64,000 nt of DNA, from NCBI GenBank assembly GCA_030998225.1, contig JAPYXD010000684.1:2110501-2174500 (forward strand), given 5' to 3'. The notes under the pieces are model-generated. The model did not search any database. It was not told the origin of the DNA and was given only the letters and a program-made list of their open reading frames with translations. This DNA comes from Diplolepis rosae (taxonomy: Eukaryota > Arthropoda > Insecta > Hymenoptera > Diplolepididae). Position 1 is the stretch's first letter; each line of letters opens with the position of its first letter. The translations under genes were made by a program, and so were the position numbers. This document shows, in pieces, positions 1 through 10,035 of this stretch.

Positions 1-129
1 TCAATAATTTAAAATTACATTATAATACGGTGTGTAAGTACAATCCGATGAAGCAACGCAAACTGTAGGATAGAGAGACGAAGATACGATAAATTGAATT
101 AAATTCACTAATGAAAAGTGTGCTAAAGC

Positions 130-2303
130 AGGTGTATTAAGCTGGCACAACACAGTTGTCATATCAAGTTTTAATCTATGCTACAATTTAGGGCTCATTT
201 AAGGCTAATTTAATGCCCTATTCCGAAATTTAATGCTCACACATTTTTTATAAAAAACTATGTTTGCGCTAGCTTAACGTTAAGCTGGCACCACACACCA
301 TAAAACACGTTAAAAAAATTATTGAGCCAATTTGTTTATATACCATAATTTAAGGCTCATTTAAGGCTCTCGAAATATCATGGACCAGAAGTCGTAAGAT
401 TTTTTTATTTTTTTAACACATGTGTTGTGCTAGCTTAATAATATGAAATATTCTAAAATCAATAGAAAAAACTGGTTAAGGCAATTCATTCTCATAGCAT
501 AATTTAAGGCTCATTTAAGGCTCTCAAAATACCATGAACCGGAAGTCGTAACATTTTTAAATTTTTTTAACACATGTGTTGTGCTAGCTTAATACTATGA
601 AATATTCGAAAATTAATAGAAAAAACTGGTTAAGACAATTCATTCTCATGGCATAATTTAAGGCTCATTTAAGGCTCTCGAAATAGAATGAACCGGAAGT
701 CGTAACATTTTTTTATTTTTTTAACACATGTGTTGTGCTAGCTTAATAATATGAAATATTCGAAAATCAATAGAAAAAACTGGTTAAGGCAATTCATTCT
801 CATAGCATAATTTAAGGCTCATTTAAGGCTCTCGAAATACCATGAACCGGAAGTCGTAACATTTTTTTATTCTTTTAACACATGTGTTGTGCTAGCTTAA
901 TACTATGAAATATTCGAAAATTAATAGAAAAAACTGGTTAAGGCAATTCATTCTCATAGCATAATTTAAGGCTCATTTTAGGCTCTCGAAATACCATGAA
1001 CCGGAAGTCGTAACATTTTTTTATTTTTTTAACATATGTGTTGTGCTAGCTTAATACTATGAAATATTCGAAAATTAATAGAAAAAACTGGTTAAGGCAA
1101 TTCATTCTTATGGCATAATTTAAGGCTCATTTAAGGCTCTCGAAATACCATGAACCGGAAGTCGTAACATTTTTTTATTTTTTTAACTCATGTGTTGTGC
1201 TAACTTAATATTATGAAATATTCGAAAATCGATTGCAAAAACTGTTTAAGGCAATTGATTTTCATAGCATAATTTAAGGCTCATCTAAAGCTCTCAAAAT
1301 ACCCCATTGCTGAATTTAATGCTCCGTTATTTTTAAAAAAAAGTAGATGTTCCGCTGCCTTAACGTTAAGTTGACGTAACCACACGTTAAATTAATATTT
1401 AAACAAGTTATCACCTATACCAGAATTTAAGGCTAATTTAGGGCTCTTTGAATATTCCATCCAAATTTTCAATTTTATTTGTTCAAACAACTTATGTTAG
1501 AAACAGCTCCTTGAAAAATTGACTGTTTAGATCGATTTCGTAGAGACAGTCATATACGTTCCGTATATTTCATGTTTTATTTTCTCATATTTTTTGTAAT
1601 AGAAGTATCAACAATATGCTCTCAAACAACTAGAAGCGTATTTATATATATGTTATATATGGTTATACAAATAATGCTTTTACGGAGGTCCGATCAGCTG
1701 GCACCTCCACAACGTAATATCACTATTCACTTTATGCCACATTTTTGGGCTAATTACAGGCTAATTTTGGGCAGTAAGGCCGATTTTTGGGCTCTTGTAT
1801 TTTTCACAAAAAACCAAATTTTAGGTGGAGGTGCTGACTGCCCGATCAGCTAGCACCTCCAGTACATAAAAACCTTAAAGTTTAAAAAACTGACTATACC
1901 CGAATTTCGGGATATTTTCGGGCTCTTGAAATATTCCAAAATCAATTTCGAAAAAACAACCCCTATCACATACAAGCAACCCTTAATTTTTGAAAATACA
2001 TTTTGAACAAAAAAAACCATTTGAGAATATTGGGCTATTTTCGGGCTCTTTTAAAAAGGTCTATATCGAATTTTGGTCTCCAACCCTTATCATCAAAATG
2101 CCCCCCTGCATGATCATGTAGACACGACTTTGACTAAAAATCATCTTTTTGGAAGTTTTATGGTCTAGGAACACTCTCTGATTTTCGGGCTCTTCAAAAA
2201 TAGAAATAGGAATAGGGCATTAAATTAGCCTTAAATGAGCCCTAAATTGTAGCATAGATTAAAACTTGATATGACAACTGTGTTGTGCCAGCTTAATACA
2301 CCT
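130..2303. mobile_element. Non-autonomous DNA element with ~95-bp TIRs and 9-bp target duplication
   Basis: The terminal ~95 bp at 130-225 reappear as a near-perfect inverted copy ending at 2303; the ends read AGGTGTATTAAGCTGGCACA and its complement. The flanks TGCTAAAGC (121-129) and TGCTAAAGC (2304-2312) form a 9-bp target duplication. The uninterrupted site exists in the other U copy near 28425-28440 (GTGCTAAAGCTTGAG), which confirms both ends. No transposase is encoded; the 93-residue ORF at 1572-1853 looks like chance. A 9-bp duplication with long TIRs fits Mutator-like or Foldback-like elements, but the family is inferred. Confidence 0.85.
345..1430. repeat. ~154-bp tandem repeats inside the 9-bp-TSD element
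   Basis: The phrase AATTTAAGGCTCATTTAAGG recurs near 350, 501, 655, 808, 963, 1117 and 1271, giving a period of 153-155 bp. Each unit also holds CACATGTGTTGTGCTAGCTT, a degenerate inverted version of the element's own terminus. The array therefore multiplies terminus-like sites in the left subterminal region only. More degenerate terminus-like pieces occur near 1693 and 1845. Confidence 0.85.
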
Positions 2304-2619
2304 TGCTAAAGCTTGAGAACACAAACTTGAAAATCATATGTTAAATAATTTCATGGCAAATTCGATTAAAATTCATAATTTCAGCCTTAAAATTTATTGA
2401 AATATTAATATTTTTATAGATATAAATTGATTCAATAATTCTTCTTTAATGTTGTTTTATTGACCTCAAGACCGACGAAACCAAACCTATATGATATAAT
2501 AATATAACGGTCGAAGAAATGGCCATCCGTTCTTCATAAAGGAAAGAAAACAAACAAAAATTCTGGCCTGTTGTTTACAAATTTCTAAGTTTTTCGTTCA
2601 TTTTATCCGGTTTTCTATA

Positions 2620-2890
2620 CTCTCTAAATCTGAATCAGTCAAATTTTGACTGATTGAATCAGTGATTTGCATTTTCACTGATTCACCAGTGAAAAAATAT
2701 TTTTCACTGTTAAATCAGTTAATTTCCACTGATTCGTCAGTGAACAAAATATTTTAATGTCAAATCAGTCAACTTTCGCTGAAATAATCAGTGAAATTTG
2801 ACTGATTTACAGTAACCTCCTTTTTGGCTATTTGAATCAGTCAAATTTCACTGATAATCAGTAGATTTTGACTGATTCAAATTCAGAGAG
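2620..2890. mobile_element. MITE built of ACTGATT/AATCAGT palindromes, TA target
   Basis: A 271-bp insertion bounded by CTCTCTAAATCTGAATCAGT and its inverted partner ending ATTCAGAGAG. U copy 3 has the empty site (TTTTCTATATACAGTG near 28738), so the duplicated target is TA (2618-2619 and 2891-2892), as in Tc1/mariner-type MITEs. The interior is dominated by repeated ACTGATTnAATCAGT half-sites. A larger relative lies at 38223-39032. Confidence 0.8.
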
Positions 2891-3241
2891 TATACAGTGA
2901 ATTCTACATATTTTTTCCAATTCGTGTTGTTGCTTACTGGACTTCTTCATTTTGAATTGCAAGCAATGAGATAGGTTTTTGAGTTTCATTATTATCCTTA
3001 TTTTAACTATCTTCTACATTTTTATCTTTTACGAAAATTTTGAATTAATCTTTTAATTTATGGCACTGAAGAGGGCCCCCGCATATGTAGTCGAGCCGTT
3101 TGCCTTCTCTCTTTTTTTGCGTTTTTTATCGTAAGTAGCATTGATAATATTAATAGAAGAAAATAAAAAGAGGCTGACGGAATGCCAAAAAAATGAGAAA
3201 TTAACAAAAATTCTGTGAATTTTGGGTCAATATAATAGCAG

Positions 3242-3374
3242 CCCTTATGAAAAAGAAGTATTCGCAAGTATTGGATCCAATACTCTTTTCGCGAAAAAGT
3301 ATTGGATTTCTAATACTTTTTCGCGAAAAAAAGTATTAGATCCAATACTTACCAATACTTTTTTTTTATAAGGG
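3242..3374. mobile_element. 133-bp palindromic MITE
   Basis: An inverted-repeat insertion running from CCCTTATGAAAAAGAAGTAT to TTTTTTATAAGGG, with inner palindromes of AAGTATT, GGATCCAATACT and TTCGCGAAAA. U copy 3 lacks it (AATATAATAGCAGACATG near 29080). The flanking dinucleotide AG appears on both sides, so the duplication seems to be 2 bp. Confidence 0.75.
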
Positions 3375-5486
3375 AGACATGTCATCAAGCATGTCACTTT
3401 ACAGTTATTACTCTTGTAGATCTTTATGTAGTAAACCACTTTTATCATAACTTTTATTCGCATCTTGTATAATTTAACTGGATAATGGATATTGACTTTT
3501 TTCAAGTTTTAATATACTGTGACTTTCTTAATTTTATTTTAATTGCAAAATATTATTAGGATAATTAGTAGAGCTTTACGAGAATTATCAGAAACCAGTC
3601 TTAAAATTTTTGATTTTTTCATAAAGTTTTTTTCAAAACCACAAAAAATTCTCCTATTTTGACAATTTTTGTCAGATGTAGCTGGTTAACGAACATAAAC
3701 ATAAAGATTTGACGAAAATTCCGAAAATTATTTTTCACATAAAACCAAAACCTTAATTCTCATATAATGAGAATCTAAAAGACATCAAATTTAGATCTTT
3801 CTTAATAATATTAATAACTCTAAAATTAATTAACATTGTGAAAAGTCTGTAGTCTCATTTCAAAGGTAAGTTTTCATAGTATTTTTCTAACTAATTAAGA
3901 TGTTTTTGGAATTTTTCTGCTAGATTCTGCTCTAGAATCAAAGATGGTAATGAAAAATCATCAAATTTCAAATGATGATTGTACTACATTCATTTGAAGA
4001 ATTCAAAAAATCCAAACTATCAATATTTTGATAAAAATTTCTAAATTTATTAAAATATGATATACATCGATTTTTAAAAACTTCTTGAAGAAGCTACATA
4101 TTTTAAAAATTGCATGGCTGTTTTGAATTCTGTTCAACCCCAAGATAGAATCCAGAAAAGAATTTCTAAAAATATTTTGATTAGGTTAAGAAATCACTAT
4201 GAAGACATACTAAAAAAAACCTTTTGAAATCTAAATCTAAATTAAAATTTCTTTTGTAATATCTTTCTATAAAATAAAACACTTTGACGAAAGTTGAAAC
4301 TCCAGGTCAATCTGTAATTTCCGATGGTAGTTTATATATATATATATATATACGAATAGTCATGTAAAAGATGTTAAATTCCAAAAAATTTTATACAATG
4401 TATTTTATTTTTTAGTAACCGTTTGTCGACTTAGCTTCATATCAAGAAAAGTTTGAGGTGTAAATTCACTTATAATTTATGTATTTTCTTAAATCAGCAA
4501 ACACTTCATTTACATTTATTTATCGAAATTTTCATACAAAAGATGTTACCTATTATAAAAATGTTCAAACCCTGCATTTTTGAAACTTGTATTTTATCTT
4601 GAATGATATCTTATTATAAAATATTCTCTACATAATTTTTTTAAAAAAATGCTGAAATCGATATTTTGTTTCGAATCTTTAAGCATTTATTGACTTTAAA
4701 TTTCATTAAAAAATTATTTTTCAAGTATTTAAATCATCTTAAAATTTCACAAAATCTTTTAGATACGTATTTCAGATCAATATTTTTCAAAGTATATAGA
4801 AAAAAAGTGTAATTTTTTTAATGTTATATTCCGTAATTTTGAATTCTGCGTCTATTTCGCGCCTCCTTTGCATGAAGTCGAGAAAAATACAATTTCTGAT
4901 TTTAACTCGACAACCGACAGCGTGAAATCGGAGCGAGTTAGTGGGGATACACTGACATGACGCGCTTCAATGTGTGTGCTCCCACATACCATTATAACAG
5001 CGCGGACCTTTAATTTTAGTTCGAAAAAGATCCGAAAAAGCTTCACGCAATTGGGGGCGCTGCAAAAGTGATAAACAGTAGCTCTGTTTTACCCTTCAAG
5101 AAGTAGCATGAACCTTTCATTTTAGTTCCCAAGAGCATTTCGCAATAAGGCGCGCTGAGGAAAATCACTCGAAATTAAATATATTACTTTAGCAATCTCC
5201 CAACTCATCTCTGCCGAAACAAACAACAATGGGCGTGTGCTGTGTGTCGAGACAACTGTGGAAGATTGGCTATCCTATCTGCTCGCTAGGTGGTGCTGAC
5301 CATGAAATAAATCTCATACGCATAAATAAAGAAAATATAATGTATATTTTTTCGTAATAATAAAGAGTAGAATATAAAAATACATTTATGATAAAATCAA
5401 TAACATTCTTTTTAATAAAATTCAGAATTAATTAAACCAAACTCGATCTGATTAAAATAGATGGAAATTTTTTCATAAAAAGTGAC

Positions 5487-5966
5487 TAGTTTCATGGTTA
5501 CGTGCGAAAAATCATTATTAATTGGACCAAACTCGATCCTAATAAAACATATGGTAATGTTTTTATATGAAATTAGTAGATTTAAGGTTATGTGCGGAAA
5601 ATCATCATTAATTGGACCAAACTCGAACCTAATTAAACAGATGGTAATGTTTTTATATAAAATTAGTAGATTGAAGGTTATGTGCGGAAAATCATCATTA
5701 ATTGGACCAAACTCGATCATAATTAAACAGATAGTAATGTTTTTATATAAAATTATTATTTTTTAGGTTATGTGCGGAAAATCATCATTAATCGGACCAA
5801 ACTTGATATGATTAAAACAGATGGTAATGTTTTTATATGAAATTGATTAGATTTAAGGTTATGCGCGGAAAATCATCATTAATTGGACCAAACTCGATCC
5901 TAATTGAACAGATGGTAATGTTTTTATATAAAATTATTAGTTTTAAGGTTATGTGCGGAAAATCAT
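5487..5966 (+). repeat. ~91-bp tandem repeats in left arm of B1
   Basis: The phrase GGTTATGTGCGGAAAATCAT starts near 5496, 5587, 5678, 5767, 5859 and 5949. Each unit continues through AATTGGACCAAACTCGAT and ATGGTAATGTTTTTATAT. Inverted units follow at 6540-6790. Short ORFs read from these units (5412-5720, 5482-5766, 6560-6754) are repeat artefacts. Confidence 0.85.
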
Positions 5967-5974
5967 CATTATTT

Positions 5975-6532
5975 CCCTAGCGGACCCATGTGAGAGAACG
6001 GTCATAGAATACTCTGACCGTTCACTGACTGTTCTATGACCGTTCTATGACCTCGCATTATTTCGGCTAATATCGGTAAAAAAGACATTAAAAGCTTTGC
6101 AATTATGATTCTGTGGCGAAATTTGGATTAGAAGGTGAAGCAATAAATACAATTATCTTATTTTTCAGCGATAAAAACTAGAAAAACATAATACCTGTTA
6201 TTGAAGGCAGTGCAGTGGTTCAGAATTGGCGAAAAGTCTCCACCGTGAAGGTTTACCAATGATGGAGACGTTCCGCAAATGGTGAACCACTGCACTGCCT
6301 TCAATGACAGGTACATGATGTTTTCCTAGTTTTTATCGCTGAAAAATAAGATAATTGTATTTATTTCTTCACCTTCTAATCCAAATTTCGCCACAGAATC
6401 ATAATTGCAAATCTTTTAATGTCTTTTTTACCGTTCTTAGCCGTAATAATGCGAGGTCATAGAACGCTCATAGAATAGTCAGAGAAAGGTCAGAGTATTC
6501 TATGACCGTTCTCTCACATGGTTCCGCCAGGG
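5975..6532. mobile_element. Palindromic element nested at the centre of B1
   Basis: A 558-bp near-perfect palindrome starting CCCTAGCGGACCCATGTGAG and ending CTCACATGGTTCCGCCAGGG. Arms of about 230 bp hold repeated GGTCATAGAA / TTCTATGACC motifs and the mirrored block GAAGGCAGTGCAGTGGTTCA. The central loop is about 6235-6270. It lies where the two B1 arms would otherwise meet, so it either inserted at the palindrome centre or is the core of B1. No coding capacity. Confidence 0.7.
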
Positions 6533-7094
6533 AATTAATGGTGATTTTCCGCACATAACCTAAAAACTAATGATTTTATATAAAAACATTACTATCTGTT
6601 TAATTAGGATCGAGTTTGGTCCATTTAATGATGATTTTCCGCACATAACCTTAAATCTACTAATTTTATATAAAAACATTACCATCTGATTAATTAAGAT
6701 CGAATTCTGCCCAATTAATGAGGATTTTTCGCACATAACCTTGAAACTAGTCACTTTTTATAAAAAAATTTCCATCTATTTTAATCAGATCGAGTTTGGT
6801 TTAATTAATTCTGAATTTTATTAAAAAGAATGTTATTGATTTTATCATATATGTATTTTTGTATTCTACTCTTTATTATTACGAAAAAATATACATTATA
6901 TTTTCTTTATTTATGCGTATGAGATTTATTTCATGGTCAGCACACCTAGCGAGCAGATAGGATAGCCAATCTTGCACAGTTGTCTCGACACACAGCACAC
7001 GCCCATCTGTTGTTTGTTTCGGTCATGCTTTTATTTTCCATTGTAAACTCGATCACACTACACTAGTCGGAATTTTGGCATACACCCGATTGGT

Positions 7095-7428
7095 GGTAGG
7101 TATACATTGTACGATAGTTTTAGTTGCCCAAAGTTTCAATTGTCCATAAAATCACCAGAAGTCACTATATTAGAAACGCAGCGTTTGACGAAGATTATGA
7201 AAGGAATGCGTTGGCAAAAATTGCAAGTATATATCAAATATAGGTGGTAGAGAGCGCTTCAGGGAAATGTACAGGAATCCTACATCTTGCAATCCTCGCA
7301 GTTTTTGCCAACACATTCCTTTCATAATCTTCGTCTAACACTGCTTTTCAAATATGGTGACGTCTAGTGATTTTATGGGCAATTGAAACTTTGGGCAACT
7401 AAGACTATGGTACAATGTACACCTACCC
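7095..7428. mobile_element. hAT-size MITE, copy A1 (8-bp duplication)
   Basis: An inverted-repeat element beginning GGTAGGTATACATTGTAC and ending GTACAATGTACACCTACC. The flanks CGATTGGT (7087-7094) and CGATTGGT (7429-7436) form an 8-bp duplication; the edge is ambiguous by 1 bp. The arms contain TTGCCCAAAGTTTCAATTG near each end. The length of 334 bp and the 8-bp duplication suggest a hAT-type MITE. Copy A2 lies 19 bp further on. Confidence 0.8.
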
Positions 7429-7447
7429 CGATTGGTCTCCTTATATC

Positions 7448-7780
7448 GGTAGGTATACATTGTACCATAGTCTTAGTTGCCCAAAGTTTCAATTGCCCAT
7501 AAAATCACCAAACTTCACTATATTTAAAAAGCAGTGTTAGACGAAGATTATGAGAGGAATGTGTTGGAAAAAACTGCGAGGATTGCAAGATCCAGGATTC
7601 CTGTACATTTCCCTGAAGCGCTCTCTACCGCCTATATTTGATATATACTTGCAATTTTTGCCAACGCATTCCTTTCATAATCTTCGTCGAACACTGCTTT
7701 TCAAATATAGTGACTTCTGGTGATTTTATGGGCAATTGAAACTTTGGGCAACTAAAACTATGGTACAATGTATACCTACC
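7448..7780. mobile_element. hAT-size MITE, copy A2 (8-bp duplication CTTATATC)
   Basis: Same family as A1, with its interior in the opposite orientation. CTTATATC occurs at 7440-7447 and 7781-7788. The unoccupied sequence GGTCTCCTTATATCTAGTCT exists in this window near 24697-24716 and inverted near 24431-24450, which proves the insertion edges. No ORF of its own; the 81-residue minus ORF at 7625-7870 straddles the end and is not credible. Confidence 0.85.
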
Positions 7781-7925
7781 CTTATATCTAGTCTCCATGG
7801 AGTTTTCTATGGAAAATAAAAACATGACCGAAACAAACAACAGATGGGCGTGTGCTGTGCGTCGAGACAACTGTGGAAGATTAGCTATCCAATCTGCTCA
7901 TTAGGTGGTGCTGACCATGAAATAA

Positions 7926-9096
7926 TGTAACGCGCAGGTCGAATTGAGCGCGAAAAAGTTAAATTTTCGAACACGTAAACTGGGATTCGTTCCACAATGA
8001 AGGACTAGGAAGCCCAACTCTCGCAAATGAACCGATTTGTTTATTGAATTCTATTAATAAAGGAAAAGACAAAGAATATTTGAAAGTTAGCGTAAAATAA
8101 AACACAATGATTACGATGGAAATAAAAACAGAACCTAAAAGGTAATTTATTAACACACACGTATTAATTTTTAATAATCAATTACAATAAAGAATAATTT
8201 TGTAAATAACAGTTATGAACTCGCTCGAGCGAGGACGAAAAATGTCAAGACACGAGCTTCTCGTCCTCTGTCAAAATTAAATCTGACTCCTGGAAAGTAT
8301 TTCGTCGTTGATGTCTTGATGAATCGGCGCGCGCAAGACCCAGGATCCTTGCCTGTTTGGTCCATCCTTCCATTCCCGCGAGAACATCTGTTTTTCGTCA
8401 CATTCATCCCCGCTAGTCGAAACTCAGTGCATCCACAAAAGAATAGTATGACCCTGTACTCGAACCGGCCCATCTTGACATTCTATACAATTCGAAGCCC
8501 CTCGCAGGCGAGCGAAGAGGTTAGCCCTGAACACGTGTTACGGTTTGTGTAAACAAATCTTTGCTGCAGTCTCTTGCACATCATAAACGCGACCCTTCCC
8601 ACGGTTAAAGCGCTTACGAAATGCATAGTATGGCAATAAATTTCCTCTCCACTTAAGGACCTTTCTATGAAAAGTCTGTAAGTGGAGAAAGCTTTTAAAC
8701 AATTTTCATGATTCTGGACTCAAGATGTTCTTATAAAAAAAACTAAGAAATTCTTATTTGCCTTTTGTAGATTCAGCAAGTTTCGACCCATACCTAAATT
8801 TAAAACACATTGTTAAAGTAAACATGTAAAAAAGTTAAAGAAAATCAATATTCATGCATATGAACTAAATTTATAAAATACATTTAAACAAGTAAGTTAT
8901 GTTTAGAAAGAGACCATCATTCTTATTGATTTTTACTTTATCGACTTGCCAATGTCGCCAGCCAATTCTCTCTCTACGTTATTCTGATTTCTATGAATCA
9001 ATTAATCCGCGTTTGAGTTAAACCGCGCGTTTTCGAGGTGAGCATGCGTGCTCTAGTGTGTAAAACGAACAGCAGAAGGATTCTGCGCTCGTTACA
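7926..9096 (-). repeat. 3' LTR of the Gypsy element
   Basis: 1171 bp with short terminal inverted repeats TGTAAC...GTTACA. Identical to 17309-18479 except C at 8501. A minus-strand AATAAA at 8040-8045 is a possible polyadenylation signal. Small ORFs in it (7959-8156, 8213-8473, 8316-8552) recur in the other LTR only because the LTRs are identical. Confidence 0.95.
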
Positions 9097-9113
9097 CTTC
9101 CCCCCTTAAAAGA
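9097..9113 (-). other. Polypurine tract of the Gypsy element
   Basis: Read on the minus strand, TTTTAAGGGGGGAAG lies immediately before the 3' LTR terminus TGTAAC. This is the expected place and composition for the primer of plus-strand DNA synthesis. Confidence 0.8.
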
Positions 9114-10035
9114 AAAGTCGCTTTCATAAAGCGGCTTTTTCAAATCTTGAAGTGTAATAAAAGTTTAGTCGGTTTTATTTACTATTTTTTTTTTTTTTAC
9201 GATGGTTAGGGTCAGTTTATAATGTAACGCCAGGTAGCCTAGTCGTATCTAAGTTACTGGGCCACGAGGGTCGGTGGTGACTGGTCTAGACTACGAAGTG
9301 CATGCCTGAATGAACCTGTCAAACATCTGTTGGACCAGGCGATACACCTGCTGCACATCGATACCTAACGCAGGTAAGTCCCTTTAAACTTTGTCAAATC
9401 CCCTAAAACCGGTTTTCATTGAATTTCTTAATATTCTAGTCAGTAATTGATTTGTTAATTAAATTTATTTCGGTCTCCTAACCTTTCTGAACTATAACTT
9501 CCTAAGTATTTAATTATTTTATTTTTATATATATATTTTTGAAAATATTTATTTAAGTAAATTCATTTCCCAATGAATATTTTCAGCACCTGCACTTAAT
9601 CAGGTCGATTTAAAATAGTTTGGTTATTTCGGGCAATCTCTAAAGTCGATAAAATATACAGGTACATTTATTTACTTTAGGTTTTCATTATTTTCTCTTT
9701 TACTCATCGATGTTAATGTTGGTAAATTTGTCTATATGTTCTAACTTAACTATTATCAATTCATTTATAATATTCAATATTATTATTTATTATTATTATT
9801 ATTGCTATGGACACTAATTTTATTCGTTTTTGTTGATTATTACTATGACTACCATTATTAATCCTTGTGAGATCCTTTATGTATTACTTAGTTTTAGTTT
9901 TTGAATATCTAATGTTCTAATTATTAGACTCTTTTTTTTTTTTTTTGTTTGCAATTCTAAATTTTAAAACTAGTTAAATGAGATGTCTCGAGTCTTTAAA
10001 AATGAATGTTTCGTATTTAATTGAGCCGGTGAATT
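9114..10035 (-). other. Non-coding 3' region of the Gypsy element (pol stop to PPT)
   Basis: About 920 bp where an env gene would sit in errantivirus-type elements, but no long minus-strand ORF exists. A short open stretch at 9291-9380 (minus) reads as an amphipathic peptide rich in V, Q, R and F ending at a stop; it could be a remnant or chance. The region also holds a T-rich run near 9186 and ATT repeats near 9780-9803. Confidence 0.5.

Larger units (their letters stand above)
1..5213 (+). repeat. Dispersed ~3-kb repeat U, copy 1 (direct)
   Basis: Non-coding AT-rich repeat, recognised because the same order of sequence recurs at 28031-31797 and, inverted and more diverged, at 24754-27760. 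Shared landmarks are the opening around TCAATAATTTAAAATTACAT, the ACCGACGAAACCAAACCTAT block (2470s), the GCGCCTCCTTTGCATGAAGT block (4857) and the end CAATCTCCCAACTCATCTCTG (about 5193-5213). This copy is interrupted by elements at 130-2303, 2620-2890 and 3242-3374 and carries a (TA)n tract near 4330. No ORF above noise is present. The left end may lie outside the window. The family is not identified. Confidence 0.8.
5214..7042. mobile_element. Foldback-type element B1 with long tandem-repeat arms
   Basis: The left arm (5214-5974) and right arm (6533-7042) are long inverted copies: CCGAAACAAACAAC, the GCGTGTGCTGTG...CTGACCATGAAATAAAT block and the CAGAATTAATTAAACC block occur in order on the left and reversed on the right. 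Inner parts of the arms consist of ~91-bp tandem units, six on the left and three on the right. Long inverted repeats made of variable-number subrepeats are typical of Foldback elements. No transposase is visible. The left end abuts the end of repeat U. The region also holds the uninterrupted version of the Gypsy target (ATAA at 5307-5310). Confidence 0.75.

Noticed and set aside
5412..6754. Proteins with repeated FGPINDDFPHIT-like or MVMFLYKIS-like units
   Set aside because: They are translations of the ~91-bp tandem repeats in the foldback arms on both strands.
7815..7905. Small conserved peptide read from the B-element terminus (NNRWACAV)
   Set aside because: The frame is broken in B1 and the arms are inverted copies; repeat identity alone explains the recurrence.
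8213..8552. Paired ORFs of 86 and 78 codons in both LTRs
   Set aside because: They recur only because the LTRs are copies, overlap each other on opposite strands, and lack recognisable motifs.
9114..10035. env gene of the Gypsy element
   Set aside because: No long ORF, signal peptide or membrane segment was found in the region; only a 30-codon coding-like stretch.
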